Origin: Hoplostethus atlanticus
Lineage: Eukaryota; Chordata; Actinopteri; Trachichthyiformes; Trachichthyidae
Direction: 5' to 3'
Assembly (NCBI GenBank): GCA_034670405.1
Contig: JAXDDX010000186.1
Span: 558,001 to 622,000, forward strand
DNA: 64,000 bases
Shown here: in pieces, positions 19,416 through 32,805 of the stretch
Layout of the letters: every line of letters starts with the position of its first letter
Numbering within the stretch: position 1 is the stretch's first letter
Made by a program: the position numbers and the translations under genes
The notes under the pieces: model-generated
Told to the model about the DNA's origin: nothing
The model's database searches: none
What the model saw: the letters and a program-made list of their open reading frames with translations, nothing else

Positions 19416-22400
19416 TTTTCAGTTGCTATGTGGAATTGGAGAACCATGTGTGTGACACCATGTATTCAACATTTCTAGGATGAAAATGTACAGCTTCGAA
19501 TGCACAAATTGCATGCATGCATACATACTTGATGATTCTGTTACGACAGAGTTGTTTCTCCCACACACTGTTAGATCAGTTACCATGCAATTGTCTATTA
19601 TCACAGTCCAGGCTCATGGACATGAGAAAAGGGAGACCACACATTAAAGAAATTCACAGAATAATTTATCAGCTAAATATCCATAATTAATCTAAAAGGC
19701 AACTGAGTATCTAAGTCTGTAGGGTCAGCAGTGAATGCAATGCTGGGATGAGTGGAGAGTATGCTGTGGGGGTGTTGTATGGTGGAAAAACAACAAAAGA
19801 GGAGCACAAGCTCAAACACTCCAACCAGGTGGACAGTGGAGTAGAGAGAGTGCAAGAGCCAGAGGAGCCATCTTAAAAGTCCTGGGAACCAGCTAGGTGC
19901 TCTACATCATCATTTATGACCCTCCCAAAATTGCCTGTCAATTACCTGTAGGGAAAACAAACAGCAGGGGAGAACACAGCAGACAGAGGGGGAAATATAA
20001 ATACATAAATATTTCTATATTTATATCTATGTAAAAAAAAGTTCACAAATACGTGTGTTTACAAATGTCTGTTTCCAATGCACACACAAATATGTCTCCT
20101 TTTAAATAAATGTTAAAAAATATATATATAAATATATATAGTTAAAAACAGTTGCAATGTTCATATAAAACATATTTCAATGTTGTTATATTTATTTACA
20201 GACTATTGAATCTGCATTTATAAATTGCCAGACACGTGTGGACTTCATTACATTTGTGTGTGGATTTGTTGTTCCCTAGCTCGTTTAGATTCACAAATGA
20301 TATATATAAATCGGAAAATACATTTTGAATCCTATTGTGTTTGTTTGTGATTATTGACAGTGATCTGATTCCATAGTGAGGGATGTCTGTGAGAGATCAC
20401 AGATTGAGAGATTTTAATTAAATAATTTAATTATTCTATATTATTATTAAGTAATTTAAAACCCAAAAAATAATTTAATTAAGTCTTGAAAAAAAATGTT
20501 TTCATTAATTTGAGTCTTCAATATGCATGTGTTGATGCATGCATCTCAAGTTGTGGGCACACAAAAATACAAATCATTTTGGCACTATCATTATTACTAT
20601 GTTTCAGGAATCAAGACAGGATATGTACTTTTGAGATGTGTGCAAATTTTGTTTGCTTTTTCACATTTGTAGCTCTAAAAATGTGTTTGGCATCAAATTT
20701 GCTACTCGCCATCCAGACAAGTGGACTAAATATTAAAGTTAAATTGAAAGGTCCTCATGTTCTGAAAGGGAAATGTATTTTCAACTCAGTAAAGACTTCT
20801 CTGGCCAGTTATGACTTATTTATCAAAACTGAACCATTCAAGTTTAAATGTGCTTTTCATGCAGTCTGTATAACAATACAAATTGTTTCAAACCACTGCT
20901 GTAAAAACCAACTAAGACCCACTTGAAACCTTAGCTGGTATGAGCTGGTCAAGCTGCTGGTAAACTGGTTTGAGCTAGTTGACCAGCTTGGTCAAGTCCT
21001 ACCACTGCTATTATTGCTACTGTCATGAATACCTGTGTGGAATCTGATCAAAATGTCTCATTACAATTAAGTCAGGTTAAGGGCTTCCTATGGATAACCA
21101 GTCTAGTTCTGACCAATTCTACATGAAATATGTAATCATTCATCTTATCTTATCCATCATACCAGATGTTTAATGAAAGGGCAATATCAGCCTGATATAT
21201 CAGTCTAATTCTAGTTATGACTAAGGCTTTTCTGTTTCTGGCTGTCATGGGGACTATACATAACGCACATTAGTCACTACTTTAAATGTTGGACTGGACT
21301 AAGCTTCACCATACATGACATCACTAGAGATGGATGATGGCTGAGTTATGACTACTATATGTATAGATAATGAGGCTGTTGTATCCATAGCTCCTCTTAA
21401 GGTCATTATCTACTCAGAAAGTCCATATAGCTTGTAGTTGTAACTCAAAATAGGACAGCTAATTTCAAATCTGTTTGGCCTTTTAAAGCGGAATCAGTAT
21501 ATCTGGACACAAGTAAGCTATGACCCTGCATCAAGCACTCCTACGTCAAAATAAAATGTCCCTTGTTTCTCTAACGGGCTAAAACTCCCTCTAATGAGAT
21601 GGGCTCTGCTGTCTATCCATTTAGGCCCAATTTAAAAATAGCTCCGGTAATGAGGATCGAACTGCCTGAACAATGTTGAATTTTCTCTTCATGATACATC
21701 CCATGATAACTTAACTACCAATAAAATGTAATTGTAAGGTCCTCGTCTGGAATTGGTCGAGTGAGCTACATGACTGTAGAGACTATAACAATGTTAGTAC
21801 ATTTTTGCATGCTGAGTAATTTTCACATGTGAAAACATGCTCTTCATTGTTGACTTACATTAGCAATACTGTATATTACACAGAGCTACTGAACTGAATG
21901 TGTGACATGTTGGTGTAAGTTTTAGTGTTGGCAATAAACTTGGGCCTCCTTTTCACTGTGGAATAAATAAAAGTCTTATTGCAACGTTTGTGGGAGAACA
22001 CACTGCAAGAAAAGACGTTCTGTATGACAGTAGACTAAACATGAACACGCTACAAGATGCATTGTGTGACAGCAGACTAAACTGCCTCCTATGAGAGGCA
22101 ATGGCACTGAAAACAGTGGAAAGAAAGAACAAAATACAGAATGTCTTCCAAGGCTCGATCCCCTTGGTTTCCTCTGGCTGAGGAAGCAGGCCTTAATCCA
22201 TTATATTCAAAAAGAAAGGATATAAAGGAGTACATGCTGTACAAGTCCCTGCAGCTATCATTTACCGCCAAAACTTCCACACCCACGCGTCTAGTTATTA
22301 TTATTTGGTCAATGTAATAAATTATTAGATGTAGGAAATGACATTATCATTTGGTCAATGTGATAAATTATGAGATGTAGGGACTGGTCAACAAACTATC

Positions 22401-23639
22401 AGCGTAGAGGGAACATTGGTCTTGAGTGTTTCCTGATGAGATTTTTTTTAGATTGGCTTACATTTCTGGCTTAAAAAAAAAGAAAAAAACTTTATTGTGT
22501 CTATTGTGTATTTTTAGAATATCAATAATCTCACACTTAATTGTGTACATACATAATTGTAAATGTAAATATAAACACACCTTTTTAAAGTTACAATGTG
22601 GTACCAGTTTTACCATGTCAGAGAGAGTAAGAGTATGCTGGCACATTTCACAATTAAAATAGTCAGATGAGATTTTAAAAGCTTAAAAGAAGTTTAAAAG
22701 CTCAAAGATTATATCAATTTTGTGAGTAGCGTCGCACATTCTATCCTCACTCGTGTGTGTGTTGCTCGTGGGAGAGTGGTGTAGTGTAAACATATTTCAG
22801 CAATAGATGGCGCCAGGGGACCAGTTAATGGGAGGAACATGGCACAGTACCGTAGGCTTTACACTAAATATACAGTATGTCCACTACAGGGTTATTGGTT
22901 CAGCGAATCTGTGTTGCACAGCGCAAACGTTATTTACTAACTCCACGTCATTAGTATATAAGGAAATGTGGATGGACACTAAAGGTGGTTGATATTGATG
23001 TCTCAATGAACTCAATGAACTTAGATAAGTACATTTCAAAGGTCTAAGAGAGGCGGGTAAAATGCCATTTTGAAACAAGCCGATTTCATGTTAGTGTTTT
23101 TATCCATTCGATGAAAACCAGTGACGTCTGCATGAACGGGAACCACGGGAAAAAACTGAGCGCGTCCTCGGGGTGATTCTGTGCGCGCTCCCTGTGGCTA
23201 ATGCTGCCTTCAAGCGTGCTTAAAAGCTACTTCAGAATGTTACCATTGTAAACAGGGTTTGTGGGCGCATTCAAGTACTTTTTGGGTGAAAATAGCAGGA
23301 AAATACCCCCTGTAACAAACTATTTTTAGTAGCCTGTACTTTTAAATTTTAGAAATGAATATCCTTTGCCATGCAGCAGCAGGATACGAGAAATGCACTT
23401 CAGGCATGGAAGTAATGTTTTAATCAATTTATTAAACAAAAGATGCTGTATGTATAATTCATACTTTACCATTCATCATTTATCATCAGTTGTTAATAGC
23501 GTACAACTCAGTTATCATAGAAAATTCCTACTTTCCCCTAGTATTTAACACTTTGTTGGTTCGTTCGTGTGCGGTCTGCACGTAATTACATTATTTCCGA
23601 AAGCACCTGAAGGTGGCATAAGTTAGCTAACGTTAGCTA
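19416..23639. other. Intergenic upstream of csnk1a1; no gene recognised
   Basis: Mostly A/T-rich. The longest frame (20486-20926, 146 residues) looks random. A stretch near 20930-21000 holds repeated AGCTGGT/ACCAGCT motifs, a common teleost repeat. Near 22290-22400 the phrase TTATTTGGTCAATGTRATAAATTA occurs twice. No RNA gene was recognised; I looked for miR-143/145, which lie near CSNK1A1 in mammals, and saw neither. Confidence 0.45.
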
Positions 23640-24231
23640 ATCGCTTCCAACGGAAACCAGCAGAGAGAGAGGCTAGTGAAGACAAGATGGCGGAGTGAGT
23701 GGGTTGCGCTTTGTGAAGACAGCTGCGACCCTCGAAGTTCGTGAAAAACGCTGTTAAAGGATTAAAGAGTCTAAATAAGCAACTCATATCGGAGGTGTGA
23801 TTAAAAAGGGCTACTTTTGCCCCTCACCACGGAGGAGGTCGGGCATTTTTCCGCGGTGATCCTTGCGATAACGTTAGTTTGATGCTAGCTAGGTTTAGCT
23901 AGCTGCTACTTTGGTGTACTGGATGATTGTCAAAGGCCATCGGGTTATTCGGATTTATTTTCGGACGAATATACGTTGATTTAGACAGGCTATTTTATGT
24001 TCCTCGGGGTGGCGTTATTTTAACCAAGATCGTTTGTACTGGTCCGCGAATAAAGCGACTAGAAGAAAGCTATTTTCCAGCTGGCTTGCTAGCTAACGAC
24101 GATATTGTTTGAAGTGGCCCTTTATTGCCTCGGCTATCCAGCTAGCACAGGACTCTGTATGCTCTGTTAACATTTGGGTCACATTGTCCTACACACAATT
24201 TCCTAAAGTGAATCGGGATTCGGTGGACATT
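23640..24231 (+). promoter_or_regulatory. csnk1a1: csnk1a1 promoter and 5' UTR region
   Basis: A YY1-type core (CAAGATGGCGGAG) at 23683-23695 lies about 540 bp before the start codon. YY1 sites of this form often sit at transcription starts. The ATG inside it opens a three-codon upstream frame (Met-Ala-Glu-stop, 23687-23698) if transcription starts upstream. No TATA box is evident. Several further upstream ATGs exist; the one at 24109 is in frame with the kinase and would add 41 residues, but those residues are not known in the family. The exact start site cannot be seen. Confidence 0.5.
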
Positions 24232-24354
24232 ATGGCGAGCAGCAGTGGCTCCAAAGCCGAATTTATAGTCGGTGGAAAATACAAGCTTGTCAGAAAAATT
24301 GGATCAGGATCCTTCGGTGATATATACCTGGCCATCAACATCACAAACGGAGAG
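24232..24354 (+). CDS. csnk1a1: csnk1a1 coding exon 1
   Basis: Codes residues 1-41, starting [11 protein letters not shown], the N-terminus known for vertebrate CK1 alpha; this decides the start over the in-frame ATG at 24109. It carries the beta1 strand and glycine-rich nucleotide loop [10 protein letters not shown] (residues 23-32). It ends in phase 0 at GAG with donor GTAAGT. The start context ATTATGG has G at +4. The short N-terminal lobe before the loop matches the family exactly in length. Confidence 0.97.
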
Positions 24355-24711
24355 GTAAGTTACTGAGGCGAAATCTACACTGTCTTTGTATTTTTGTAAC
24401 GAAGTTTGCATTTCCTACGTAACACACTAGTGACTGTCTCCATAGAGAAAAACTATCCGAGTCAGCTAGCTACTCAGTCGACTAGGTTAACTAGTTCGTC
24501 TCGACCAATTTATTGCCCTAAAACTGCTACTCGACTCATTGTCATTGCCCAGTTGATAATACATGCAAATACGGCTTAGCTTAACGCTACGATAAATTGG
24601 TAACCTGTACTCAATGTATTTGTTCCCAATAAACACTCTTAAGTAAGTTAACTGATGCACCTGTCCCTTTTTAAAATATGTAACCGATCATTTGTATTAT
24701 GTGGTTTTCAG

Positions 24712-24818
24712 GAGGTAGCGGTAAAATTGGAATCACAGAAAGCAAGACATCCGCAGTTATTATACGAAAGCAAGCTGTACAAAATCCTACAAGGAGGCGT
24801 TGGAATTCCACACATAAG
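24712..24818 (+). CDS. csnk1a1: csnk1a1 coding exon 2
   Basis: Codes residues 42-76 plus two bases of Arg77. It begins EVAVKLES, with Lys46 as the ATP-contacting lysine, and continues through the alpha-C region ([11 protein letters not shown]) to GIPHI. The acceptor is TTTTCAG and the donor is AAGGTAAAA. The intron before it is only 357 bp; the intron after it is 13.8 kb. All residues agree with the vertebrate family as I know it. Confidence 0.97.
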
Positions 24819-26740
24819 GTAAAATAACGTTTCGTTGTGCCGTTTGAAGTGTCATTGTCCGGGGGGACGTCACAATCCGTCCGCTTCAACGTTATTGTGT
24901 TTATTCTACATCAGTGTAATAGTTTGTGTGCTTTGGTAAATAAAGACAAGCCGTAGCAGAGTGGTCGTCTACCTATGGGAGCAACCTTGCTGGCATTAGC
25001 CCTGCTAATCTGCCTACCTAGTCTATTCTAGTATCTCCACCAACGCTTAAAAAAAAAACGTTCATCTTTACACTTGACATCACCTTTGGTGTTTCTATGA
25101 CCGTGGACGTCGTATTTTAACTAAATTTGTGAACCATAGATCGTAATATTGCAATAATATCGGATAAGGGAACGCCACTGTGTGGTAAGAAATGGCCGCT
25201 CCTCTTTTGTTGTGTTTGCTCCCAACATGTCTTCCTCTGCCCTGTTAGAAAATGGCGGCGGAGCATAGCAGCGAAAACAACTCTACAGGCCCCGTGTTAG
25301 TAGTGCTGTGACTTGAGCCTCAACATGGCCTCTAATGTTTACCGTGTAATAGCCATATGTCATATACTGTGTATTTTGTTGTATGGGAGTTATTGGGCAC
25401 AGTAGACAATAGAGCACTGCGTTGTAGCCGTTGACATCGCGGAATTAGTAATGCTTAAGAGACTAACAGTAGACAAATGTGAACTGGGATGTGACCACAC
25501 TGTGGTGTTGACGTTATGTAATACTTTTTGAGGAAACCAGGTTCTGGTGTGATGGCTTCCTCCTTGAGTAAATGCAAAACAGATATACGTAGTAGAGAGA
25601 CACTCAGATGTTTGATTTCATGGTTAAAATCAGCTTTGAAGGTTGCCTCTAGAACGCCAAGACTACAATTTATATTAAAAATAATATGCAGACATAGAGT
25701 TTTCAGTGGCTGTTAAAGCTATGATGTGTTCCTAAAAGTTTGACGGAATGTAGTTATGAAGGCAATATTTCCCTCAACAGGAAGGAGATTTGACAACTGG
25801 AAAAGTGTGGATGACAGTGGATTATATGAATTTGCCCCCAGTGATCAAAGTATCTAACTATCTATATGGACCGCAACACGCTCTTCCTAAGGGCCTGTGT
25901 ACATTAAAGCATTTTCCCCAGCTGAAAACAGTGGCTGCTTTGCTGAGAATGCCCAGCTGACAGCACTTGGTGCACAGTGTTGTTGTTTCCCCCCCCCCAT
26001 ATTCCTCCATGTATTCTTGTTAGGGTTAGTGTTGTGATATTCTGGGTTTGTCATTTGGTGGAGACAGACACTCGGATACCAGGATGATGATCTTGTGTGA
26101 TGTCCCCCTGGAAAGCCTTGGGTGGTGATATTATTAACAATCATTCAACCAGAGCACCCAGGTTTAAACCCCCTCCCTGCTAAAGTGTTGTTGAGCAAGA
26201 CACTTCACCAACTCAGTAACGTTTGTGAACACAAAGAGCAAGCTTTCCTTCTGGGCTATGTGTTCAAGTGCAAAGCAAGTTCAATAATGTACAGACCTAA
26301 ATGTATGTATTTAGAGTGTAGTAATAAGCGTATAACAGAGCATACACAAAGTGGGGAAGTAGTGCAGGAAAGAATAAGGAAGTGGGACAAACAATGAGAA
26401 TATAGCCACAGTGGAGTGAGCCTGTCTGCCAAAATACTGTATCTTTTTGTAGTACCTGCTGTTTACCCATACTGCACTTGTAATTAGGCCTAGTTAGCAT
26501 TTTATTCTGCACAAGTACAGTAAAAATACCAAGATGTGCTGTTTTCTGGGGAATCTGAAAAAACGAAGTAACAGTATCATACTACCTATTATGCTGAGCA
26601 ACATAAGTGATGGTGAAATGAATGAATCATAGACAGTACTAACCAATGTGATGCTAGACATGCATCTTTGTCATGCGCTTCAGTCTGGTTTGAATGTATG
26701 TTGAAATGTGTATATAAATAATTTTTGGACATAAACTATA
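24819..26740. other. csnk1a1 intron 2, first part
   Basis: Apart from a YY1-type motif AAAATGGCGGCG at 25249-25260 and a probable tRNA-derived SINE remnant near 26130-26230 (GTTTAAACCCC, then GTTGAGCAAGACACTTCACC, a phrase common in fish SINEs), nothing recognisable is present. Confidence 0.4.
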
Positions 26741-26748
26741 GGAGGGAG

Positions 26749-28152
26749 TAGGGCTGTCGCGGTAACCGCACCACCGCGGTTGTGTCAAGGCACCCGCAGA
26801 TGGAAAACAAACCACCGCAACAACCGCGGTTGTTAAAAAAAAAAAAAAGTCCTGTATTTTGGAAGTTTTTTATTATTTGTTTTCCATTTCATTATTAAAT
26901 TAATCATATTCATGTGTATTTGGTGTAAAGTATTGTAACAACCCGGTTGAAATATGTGATGCTTACTGTTAGTTATGGCCAGTTATGGGAGATGTTATTA
27001 GCGGGTTCTTACCTCCCAACTGTTGATTGCCCATCACCAGTCTTAGTGTGCTCAGTCTTCCTGTGATTGGTGGGGAGGAGGGTCAAGAGAGTTAGGTTGA
27101 GACACCTGTGTTGTGGTGGTACGCTCTGGCGCTGGGTTGAAGAGTTTGGAGAGTTAAGTTATCGAGGTGAGCTGTTGTACGGCGTGGTTATGGCCAACAG
27201 TAACTAATAATCAGCTTAATAAATGCACTGGATTGCAAACTAACTGTTTCGTTTGTCTTCTCAAAGTATCCGTCTTTGACGGGACGCTACAGTATGACTA
27301 AACTCATTTTAGGGCTAGTATAATGAGTGTTTTTTCACATAATACACACTTTGCTCTGTTTGCTAATCTCCCTCAATTTTGTTGAAAAACTGCCACGAAG
27401 AGCTTTTTGACATTCGCCGTGTTTAGTGAGCCGGAGTGAATTTACGAGTGTGTGCATTGGCTGGTTAACATAATTAACTAACGTGATTGATTTGAAAGAC
27501 GCTTGGTATTTAGTAGGTAAGTAGTTTATTTCCCCATTTATGACAACGATTGTAAGTTAGGCTACAGTTTTGTTTTTTTGTGTAAAAAAATAATAAATGA
27601 TCAATAATAATAATACTGTGGCGGGGTCCATGACAGACAGACATAGACAGGAGGAGAGTTAACTGGTTTATTTGCACACCAGCGATATAAACCCGGCCCA
27701 GCGCCGTGTAGAACGCCGTCTTCCCCGGCGCTGACGGCCGTGTAGAGCGCCGTCTTCCCCGGCGCGCACCTCCTCCCTCCCGGCAGGTCAGCCGCGGAGC
27801 ACCAAGGCTGCCCCAGTCCGCCAGGCTTCCAGGGGCGTCTAAACGTTTATGATTCAAACTTTGTGTACAAGTTCACATCCCTACTTTTATCACATTTCAC
27901 AATGTTGAGGGACAAATGGATAGATTATCAAACATGTTTGAAATTGTTTGGGACTCCTACGACGTTAGACATTTTTTTCCTGTTCTTAGGACCCGCTAGT
28001 GTCTTACACTGAACTACACTGAACCGATCGCGGGTAAACTTGCATGTATTAAAAAAATATATTTTTTTTAAAAGGGCGGTACCACCGCATCCCGCGGTGA
28101 TGAGCCACATACACAACCGCGGTGGGAAAATGTCAAAACCGTGACAGCTATA
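26749..28152 (+). mobile_element. Non-autonomous hAT element, copy 1
   Basis: Starts TAGGGCTGTCGCGGTAACC and ends with the inverted partner ...ACCGTGACAGCTATA. It is flanked by GGAGGGAG at 26741-26748 and 28153-28160, a perfect 8 bp duplication as made by hAT transposases. The 1404 bp interior has no transposase. It contains a solo LTR (26934-27291), an AAT repeat and a G/C-rich block. Similar copies lie at 35010-36421 and 59440-60703, all in the same orientation. Confidence 0.85.
26934..27291 (+). repeat. Solo LTR nested in hAT copy 1
   Basis: Begins TGTAACAACCCGG, ends GGGACGCTACA, and is flanked by GTAT on both sides (26930-26933 and 27292-27295). It has AATAAA late in the unit (near 27218) followed by a U5-like end. 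The same unit with the same flanks occurs in both other hAT copies, so it entered the hAT element before that element multiplied. Confidence 0.65.
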
Positions 28153-28160
28153 GGAGGGAG

Positions 28161-29676
28161 CATAGAGAATGAGGGAGTTTTCACGCTGCACAGCAAAAAA
28201 GCAGAGACCTAGTTTCAGTTAGTGAAAGAAATTCATATTTCATACCAGGGATGTAATTTTAACAAATGTATTATGCAAACCTTAATGTAGTCAGTTTTAA
28301 ATGGCCTGCATCCCTGACTCAAACGCCTTAAGTGGTGCTTACAAAAAGCACACTTCAGGATTTCTGCAAATTTAAAATGATAATTAAATCACATTTTAAA
28401 TTTGAATGTGCTGCAACTGTGTTGACTGATAATGATAATTCCGCACAGTTCTACCTCCTTGTGTAGGAGTCGCCTCGTTTGTCTATTTCAATAGAATAGG
28501 ACACACCACCCGCTTGGTCGCAACCTGTGGCTTATTAAGAAAATCAGAATTAGGTATATGCCAATGTTCAGCAGGAAAACAAAAAGTAGCAGTTTAATAT
28601 CGGGGGAGGATCTAAATCTCTTGCAATTAATTCAACCTGAACTGGCAACCCTATCTAGATGCGAGCTCATAATATGCGTGCATAAACGTTATGTAGATCA
28701 TTTATCAAAATGATCGTGTCCAGCAAAAGTCCGCCGGTAAGAAGAAGCTAATGTCTGTTTCATAATTTTTTTTTTTATGGGTTTTTGTGTTTATCGCCCA
28801 GGCCTACTACACCTACCACTGTTGTATTATGTAACTTGTTGCAGACAGTTTAAAACTTTAGTGAAACCACATTGCTGCACAGGTCACTATGAATATGGGC
28901 TTATTCTGCTGTGATGACATCGACAGTGGGTGTCAGCTCAAGAAATCCAGATGGCAGTATCTCTAGCTGAGTGTATGAGGTCAGATGTGTTCATCAGCTG
29001 GTTGGTGATGAGCAGTAAAGCAGAGGACAGAACTGACTATAACAATGCTTAGCCAGTAGGCTAAATTCAAATTTAGCTGGTGCAAGTAAGCCAGTGCTGG
29101 TTCAGTCTTAATGAGATTGGTGCACTCATGAATGAACTGCTGTAGTGTTTGGTTGAAATGAAAACCTAGACTGTGGCACATGGTTGAAAACCATTGTTTT
29201 CATCATGGACATTCTTACAAATCCTAACAAATTTTGCAGTTGCTGTGGGTCACTCCGGCGAAGAGCATCAACTAAATGCTTAAATTGTAAATTGAGGCTG
29301 ACTGTAAGAGTATTACTCCAGTTCTGTCCAGTCATCATAGTAGCTGGCCAGATTATTGGCCTGCTAGTTACACAACATGGTGAAAGCTACTATCTGGCAC
29401 ACAAGCCACATGTACAGCCCCCTGGTAACCACACTGCAGCATTTGTCCGGATTCCACCTGTCACAATCAAATGTTTAAAATAATCTTGAAGGCATCAATG
29501 GTATTAGGACTGTTGCATACTGTCTGTCCCAGCTGCCCCAAATCTGTTTAGTCGGCCCCATCTTGACTGGGGTGGCCAAATTGGGCTAAATCAGCTGGTG
29601 TGATCCAGGCATAGACCAGCCAACCTGTGTTAAATCAGTTGATTCTAAAAACTACTTTGGCGATCTACTTTGAAAA
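28161..29676. other. csnk1a1 intron 2, between hAT copy 1 and the Tc1 relic
   Basis: No gene or clearly bounded element was recognised. Open frames of 66-99 codons near 28981-29483 have no protein-like features. Confidence 0.4.
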
Positions 29677-30477
29677 ATGAATTCCATTGTGCCTGGTGAA
29701 CTGGAAAAATATCATGTGCTGATCCCTAGTAGAGGACCTATGGTGACTCAGATGGCCATGAGTGAGCATGAGCTCCATCAGTCCACTGTCCAAATAATAT
29801 ATAAATGGAGAGCGTTTAACATGACAGCGACTCTGCCTAGGGTGGAGCTGGATGCATCGACATCATTAAGGGACCCATGAATTCTGAAGGATACAAGAGA
29901 ATTCTAGTCACGCCATCAGTCTGAGAGCTAAAGCTGGGTCGAAAGTGATTGTTCCAACAAGACGATGATCCTAAGCATTCAAGCAAATCTATCAAACAAT
30001 GACTCAAAGAAGATTAGTGTTTTGGATTGGCCAAGTCAAAGTCCTGACCTAAATCCAATTGAGGGCCTGTGGCAGGACCTGAAGTAGCTGTTCATGCAAG
30101 ACAGCCCTCAAACCTCACTGAGTTGGCTGAGTTCTGTAAGGAGAAGTGGGGGGAAAAAAACTCAAGGACGCTGCAAGAGGGTGATCAGCCACTGTGCGAG
30201 ACATTACTCCAAGTCACGGCTGCTAAAGGAGGTGCCACAAGTGATTGAAGGGCCTCACATATTTTTGCCCACAGGGATGTGTTTTGTTAAATAAACCAGT
30301 TTTGTTAAACAATGGGAGTACATATTTATTTGTGCACTTTTATTTGGGATATCTTCATTAAGGTTTGAGGTTTTAAAAAAGGCTTTTATATGCTTCCTCT
30401 ATAATATATGATATAATGACTGGGGAATCTGAAATCTGAAAGCCCCTGTAGGGTTCACAAACTTTCAAACAAGACTG
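29677..30477 (+). pseudogene. Tc1-like transposase relic with right terminal repeat
   Basis: The first part (29740-29850) reads SEHELHQSTVQIIYKWRAF, then TATLPR, the paired helix-turn-helix region of Tc1 transposases. The stretch around 29950-30095 carries DDDPKHS...[14 protein letters not shown], the hallmark end of the DDE domain, with stops and frame changes. Part of the catalytic core between them is missing. The right end (30440-30477) reads, inverted, CAGTCTTGTTTGAAAGTTTG, followed by TA at 30478-30479, as expected of a Tc1 terminus. No left end was found. It is a dead, truncated copy. Confidence 0.75.
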
Positions 30478-30479
30478 TA

Positions 30480-32805
30480 TATTATGATCTTTATGTTGTA
30501 AACAATAATCTAACCAGATTAACAGGTATCCAGTCAAAGGCTCTGTTCTAAAACTGCAAATATGGTTAAGAAAATGGTCAAAGTGGCTGACGGAGGGAGA
30601 AACTTCCATATCACAATCAAAATATACTAGCCTTTGGCTGGTGTTGCTTTCCCACCCTGCTCTATATCTGGGCTACTGTTAGTGTAGGCTGTGTGCGCAC
30701 ACTCAGACAAGGCACATGGCTGGTTGGAGACACTGGCTGTGGAGCCACTGTGGCTTGGTAGAAACCTGAACTGAGTGCACACACACCTATTGTATAAATG
30801 ATACTTGCTTTGTGTTGCGTAACTCCTGTCATGGATACCTGTGGGTAGGTGTGTATGTGTGTTGGATGCTAAGTGTGCGTTTTACACCTTAAGGCCATTG
30901 CACAATCCTTTGACTGGCTACTTTTATTACTTTTGATAGGACTCACTTCCTAGTGCCTAGTAACAGTACGTAAAACTAACGTCAGCATAGCTGGTGGGAA
31001 GTGGCGTTTTTTTATTCGTTTTTTTATTTTTTTGTTCGATTAGTTTTGGGAACCTCTTATGTCTAGGGCCTGAACAGTTTTGGTCGTGACTCAGGAGGAG
31101 GAAACAAGCCCACTACATATTTAGGGCCTGACCCATAGTTTGAGAAACACTACCTTGCCACAAGATGATCTATTACTGCTTTTGTTATCATGGATCTACA
31201 GTGGTATCCTTTAAACTGCAAACAAAATTTCCCCTAATAAATATCAATTGAAGATGAGACGGTGTTTGAGATTGTCAATTTAAAAAAATGTTTTTTTTAA
31301 ATTCTTATTCAACTTTATTGTAATGCAAGCCAGGAATGCCCCATTTGCTCTACCAGCGGTGGTAATGCTGGCTTCATGTTGCTGCCAGGTCCTGTCGGAG
31401 CCTGTCCAACCTGCCGATCCTGCTCATCCTCCACTCTAAATGCTTTTGTACTCACCTTTCTTTCTCTCTCATGTCATGTGCTTTTTAAAATGGTGTCTCC
31501 TGTGAGTATGTGTGTGTGTGAGTGTGTTTGTGAGTATTGTGAGCAGAGGAAATGGCTATCTGTCATACAGGCTAAAACTTCCTTTAACTCAAACTCACAG
31601 ATTTAATTGGCAACACGTTGACTAAACAAGGATTTCCCTGTTTGAGTTAGAAAAGGCCTTTGATGTCTAGGCTGTTAGGTAATGGTATAATCAAGGTACA
31701 TTGGTACTATTTCTAATGCCCAAGGAACAAGTAGTTCATTTTGAGCACATGCTCATTAGCGTTGCAGTTTCTCAGTTTAAAATGTTCTCTAATCTGAAAA
31801 ATGCGAGTATTCTACAGAATTTCCAGGGAAAAAAACAATTTAATTGTCATATTTATTATCAGAAATTCAAACTCTGTGTGTGTAAATGAATGTTTTACAA
31901 GGGTTTAGGTCTGTCCTATTATATTTTACTTGGGTTTGCATCAATACCAAAGCCAGATTTGAACTCCCCTGCTGTTACTTGTCACAATTATCTTGTGACA
32001 AATTATGCCTTCACTTTAACATCCAGTGTAATTCATTTGGGGAAGAAAAACTGCACAAGTGAAAAGTTGACACGCCTTCAGACAACTGTTGCTTTGTCTG
32101 GTAGCTTTTGTTTTATTTCTGAACTGCCAGTCTGCTCTCCTGCCAGCTATTGATCTTTTAAATCCACATTTCACTGTACAGGTTCTCCAGTGCTACCATT
32201 TTATAACATTGTCCTGAAAAATAAATTCTAGCTGGGAACTTGAAAAATAGGCGTGTGTAGGGCTGTGACTGTGACTCAGAAAAGGTGGTACTTGTGTGTC
32301 CAGCCAATGCGATCAATCAACCCTCTGCACTTTGTTAATGTGAATGCGGATTTGGGAAATGACTTGCTGTGATGTGGCTAAAAGCTCTCGTTGCAAAAAT
32401 CATAGCATAAAAATAATTAAGACAGAACTGTTAAGGTGGTAGGCTACTGTTGACTTCTGTATTTATTTATTAGCATCACAAGCCTGCTGAAGCCATGACA
32501 CTTCAGTAATTGAACACTGTCAAACTATTCCCTTTATTCGGGGTAAGCCTATCAGCTGCTCCACTTCTCTCCATAGAGCAACAGAGGTACAGTATGTTAC
32601 CAGCTCACTGATACAGCTATTTATAAAGGAGATCCGGCCAAGGGTGGCAGATGTAAAGATGGAGAGCAAAATTGCGATCAGTTTTAACCTATGTTTATGC
32701 GTTATGGTACATCCTGTGGTAACATTTAGCTACCTGGAAAAAGGCAAAACAAAGAATTAACTGAAAATTGATGGCTGTTTTCCCAGTGTTCCCAAACACA
32801 GCAGA
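30480..32805. other. csnk1a1 intron 2, unique-looking DNA
   Basis: A/T-rich with a TG-rich patch near 31500-31530 and a near-palindromic A/T run near 31278-31303. No coding or RNA gene was recognised. Confidence 0.4.

Noticed and set aside
20486-20926. 146-codon open frame upstream of csnk1a1
   Set aside because: Low-complexity, Cys/Phe/Leu-rich residues with no motif, in A/T-rich DNA; no splice or promoter support. Likely chance.
23140-23640. Possible second gene or miRNA (miR-143/145 synteny) upstream of csnk1a1
   Set aside because: Neither mature miRNA sequence nor any exon-like frame was seen in 16326-23640.
24109-24231. In-frame upstream ATG extending CK1 alpha by 41 residues
   Set aside because: The known vertebrate N-terminus is [11 protein letters not shown], starting at 24232; the extra residues are not protein-like and lie in the 5' UTR.
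27510-27857. 115-codon frame with an Arg/Gly-rich segment in hAT copy 1 (also 35881-36165)
   Set aside because: Lies in the G/C-rich part of a non-autonomous hAT and is not conserved in frame in copy 3; not a transposase.
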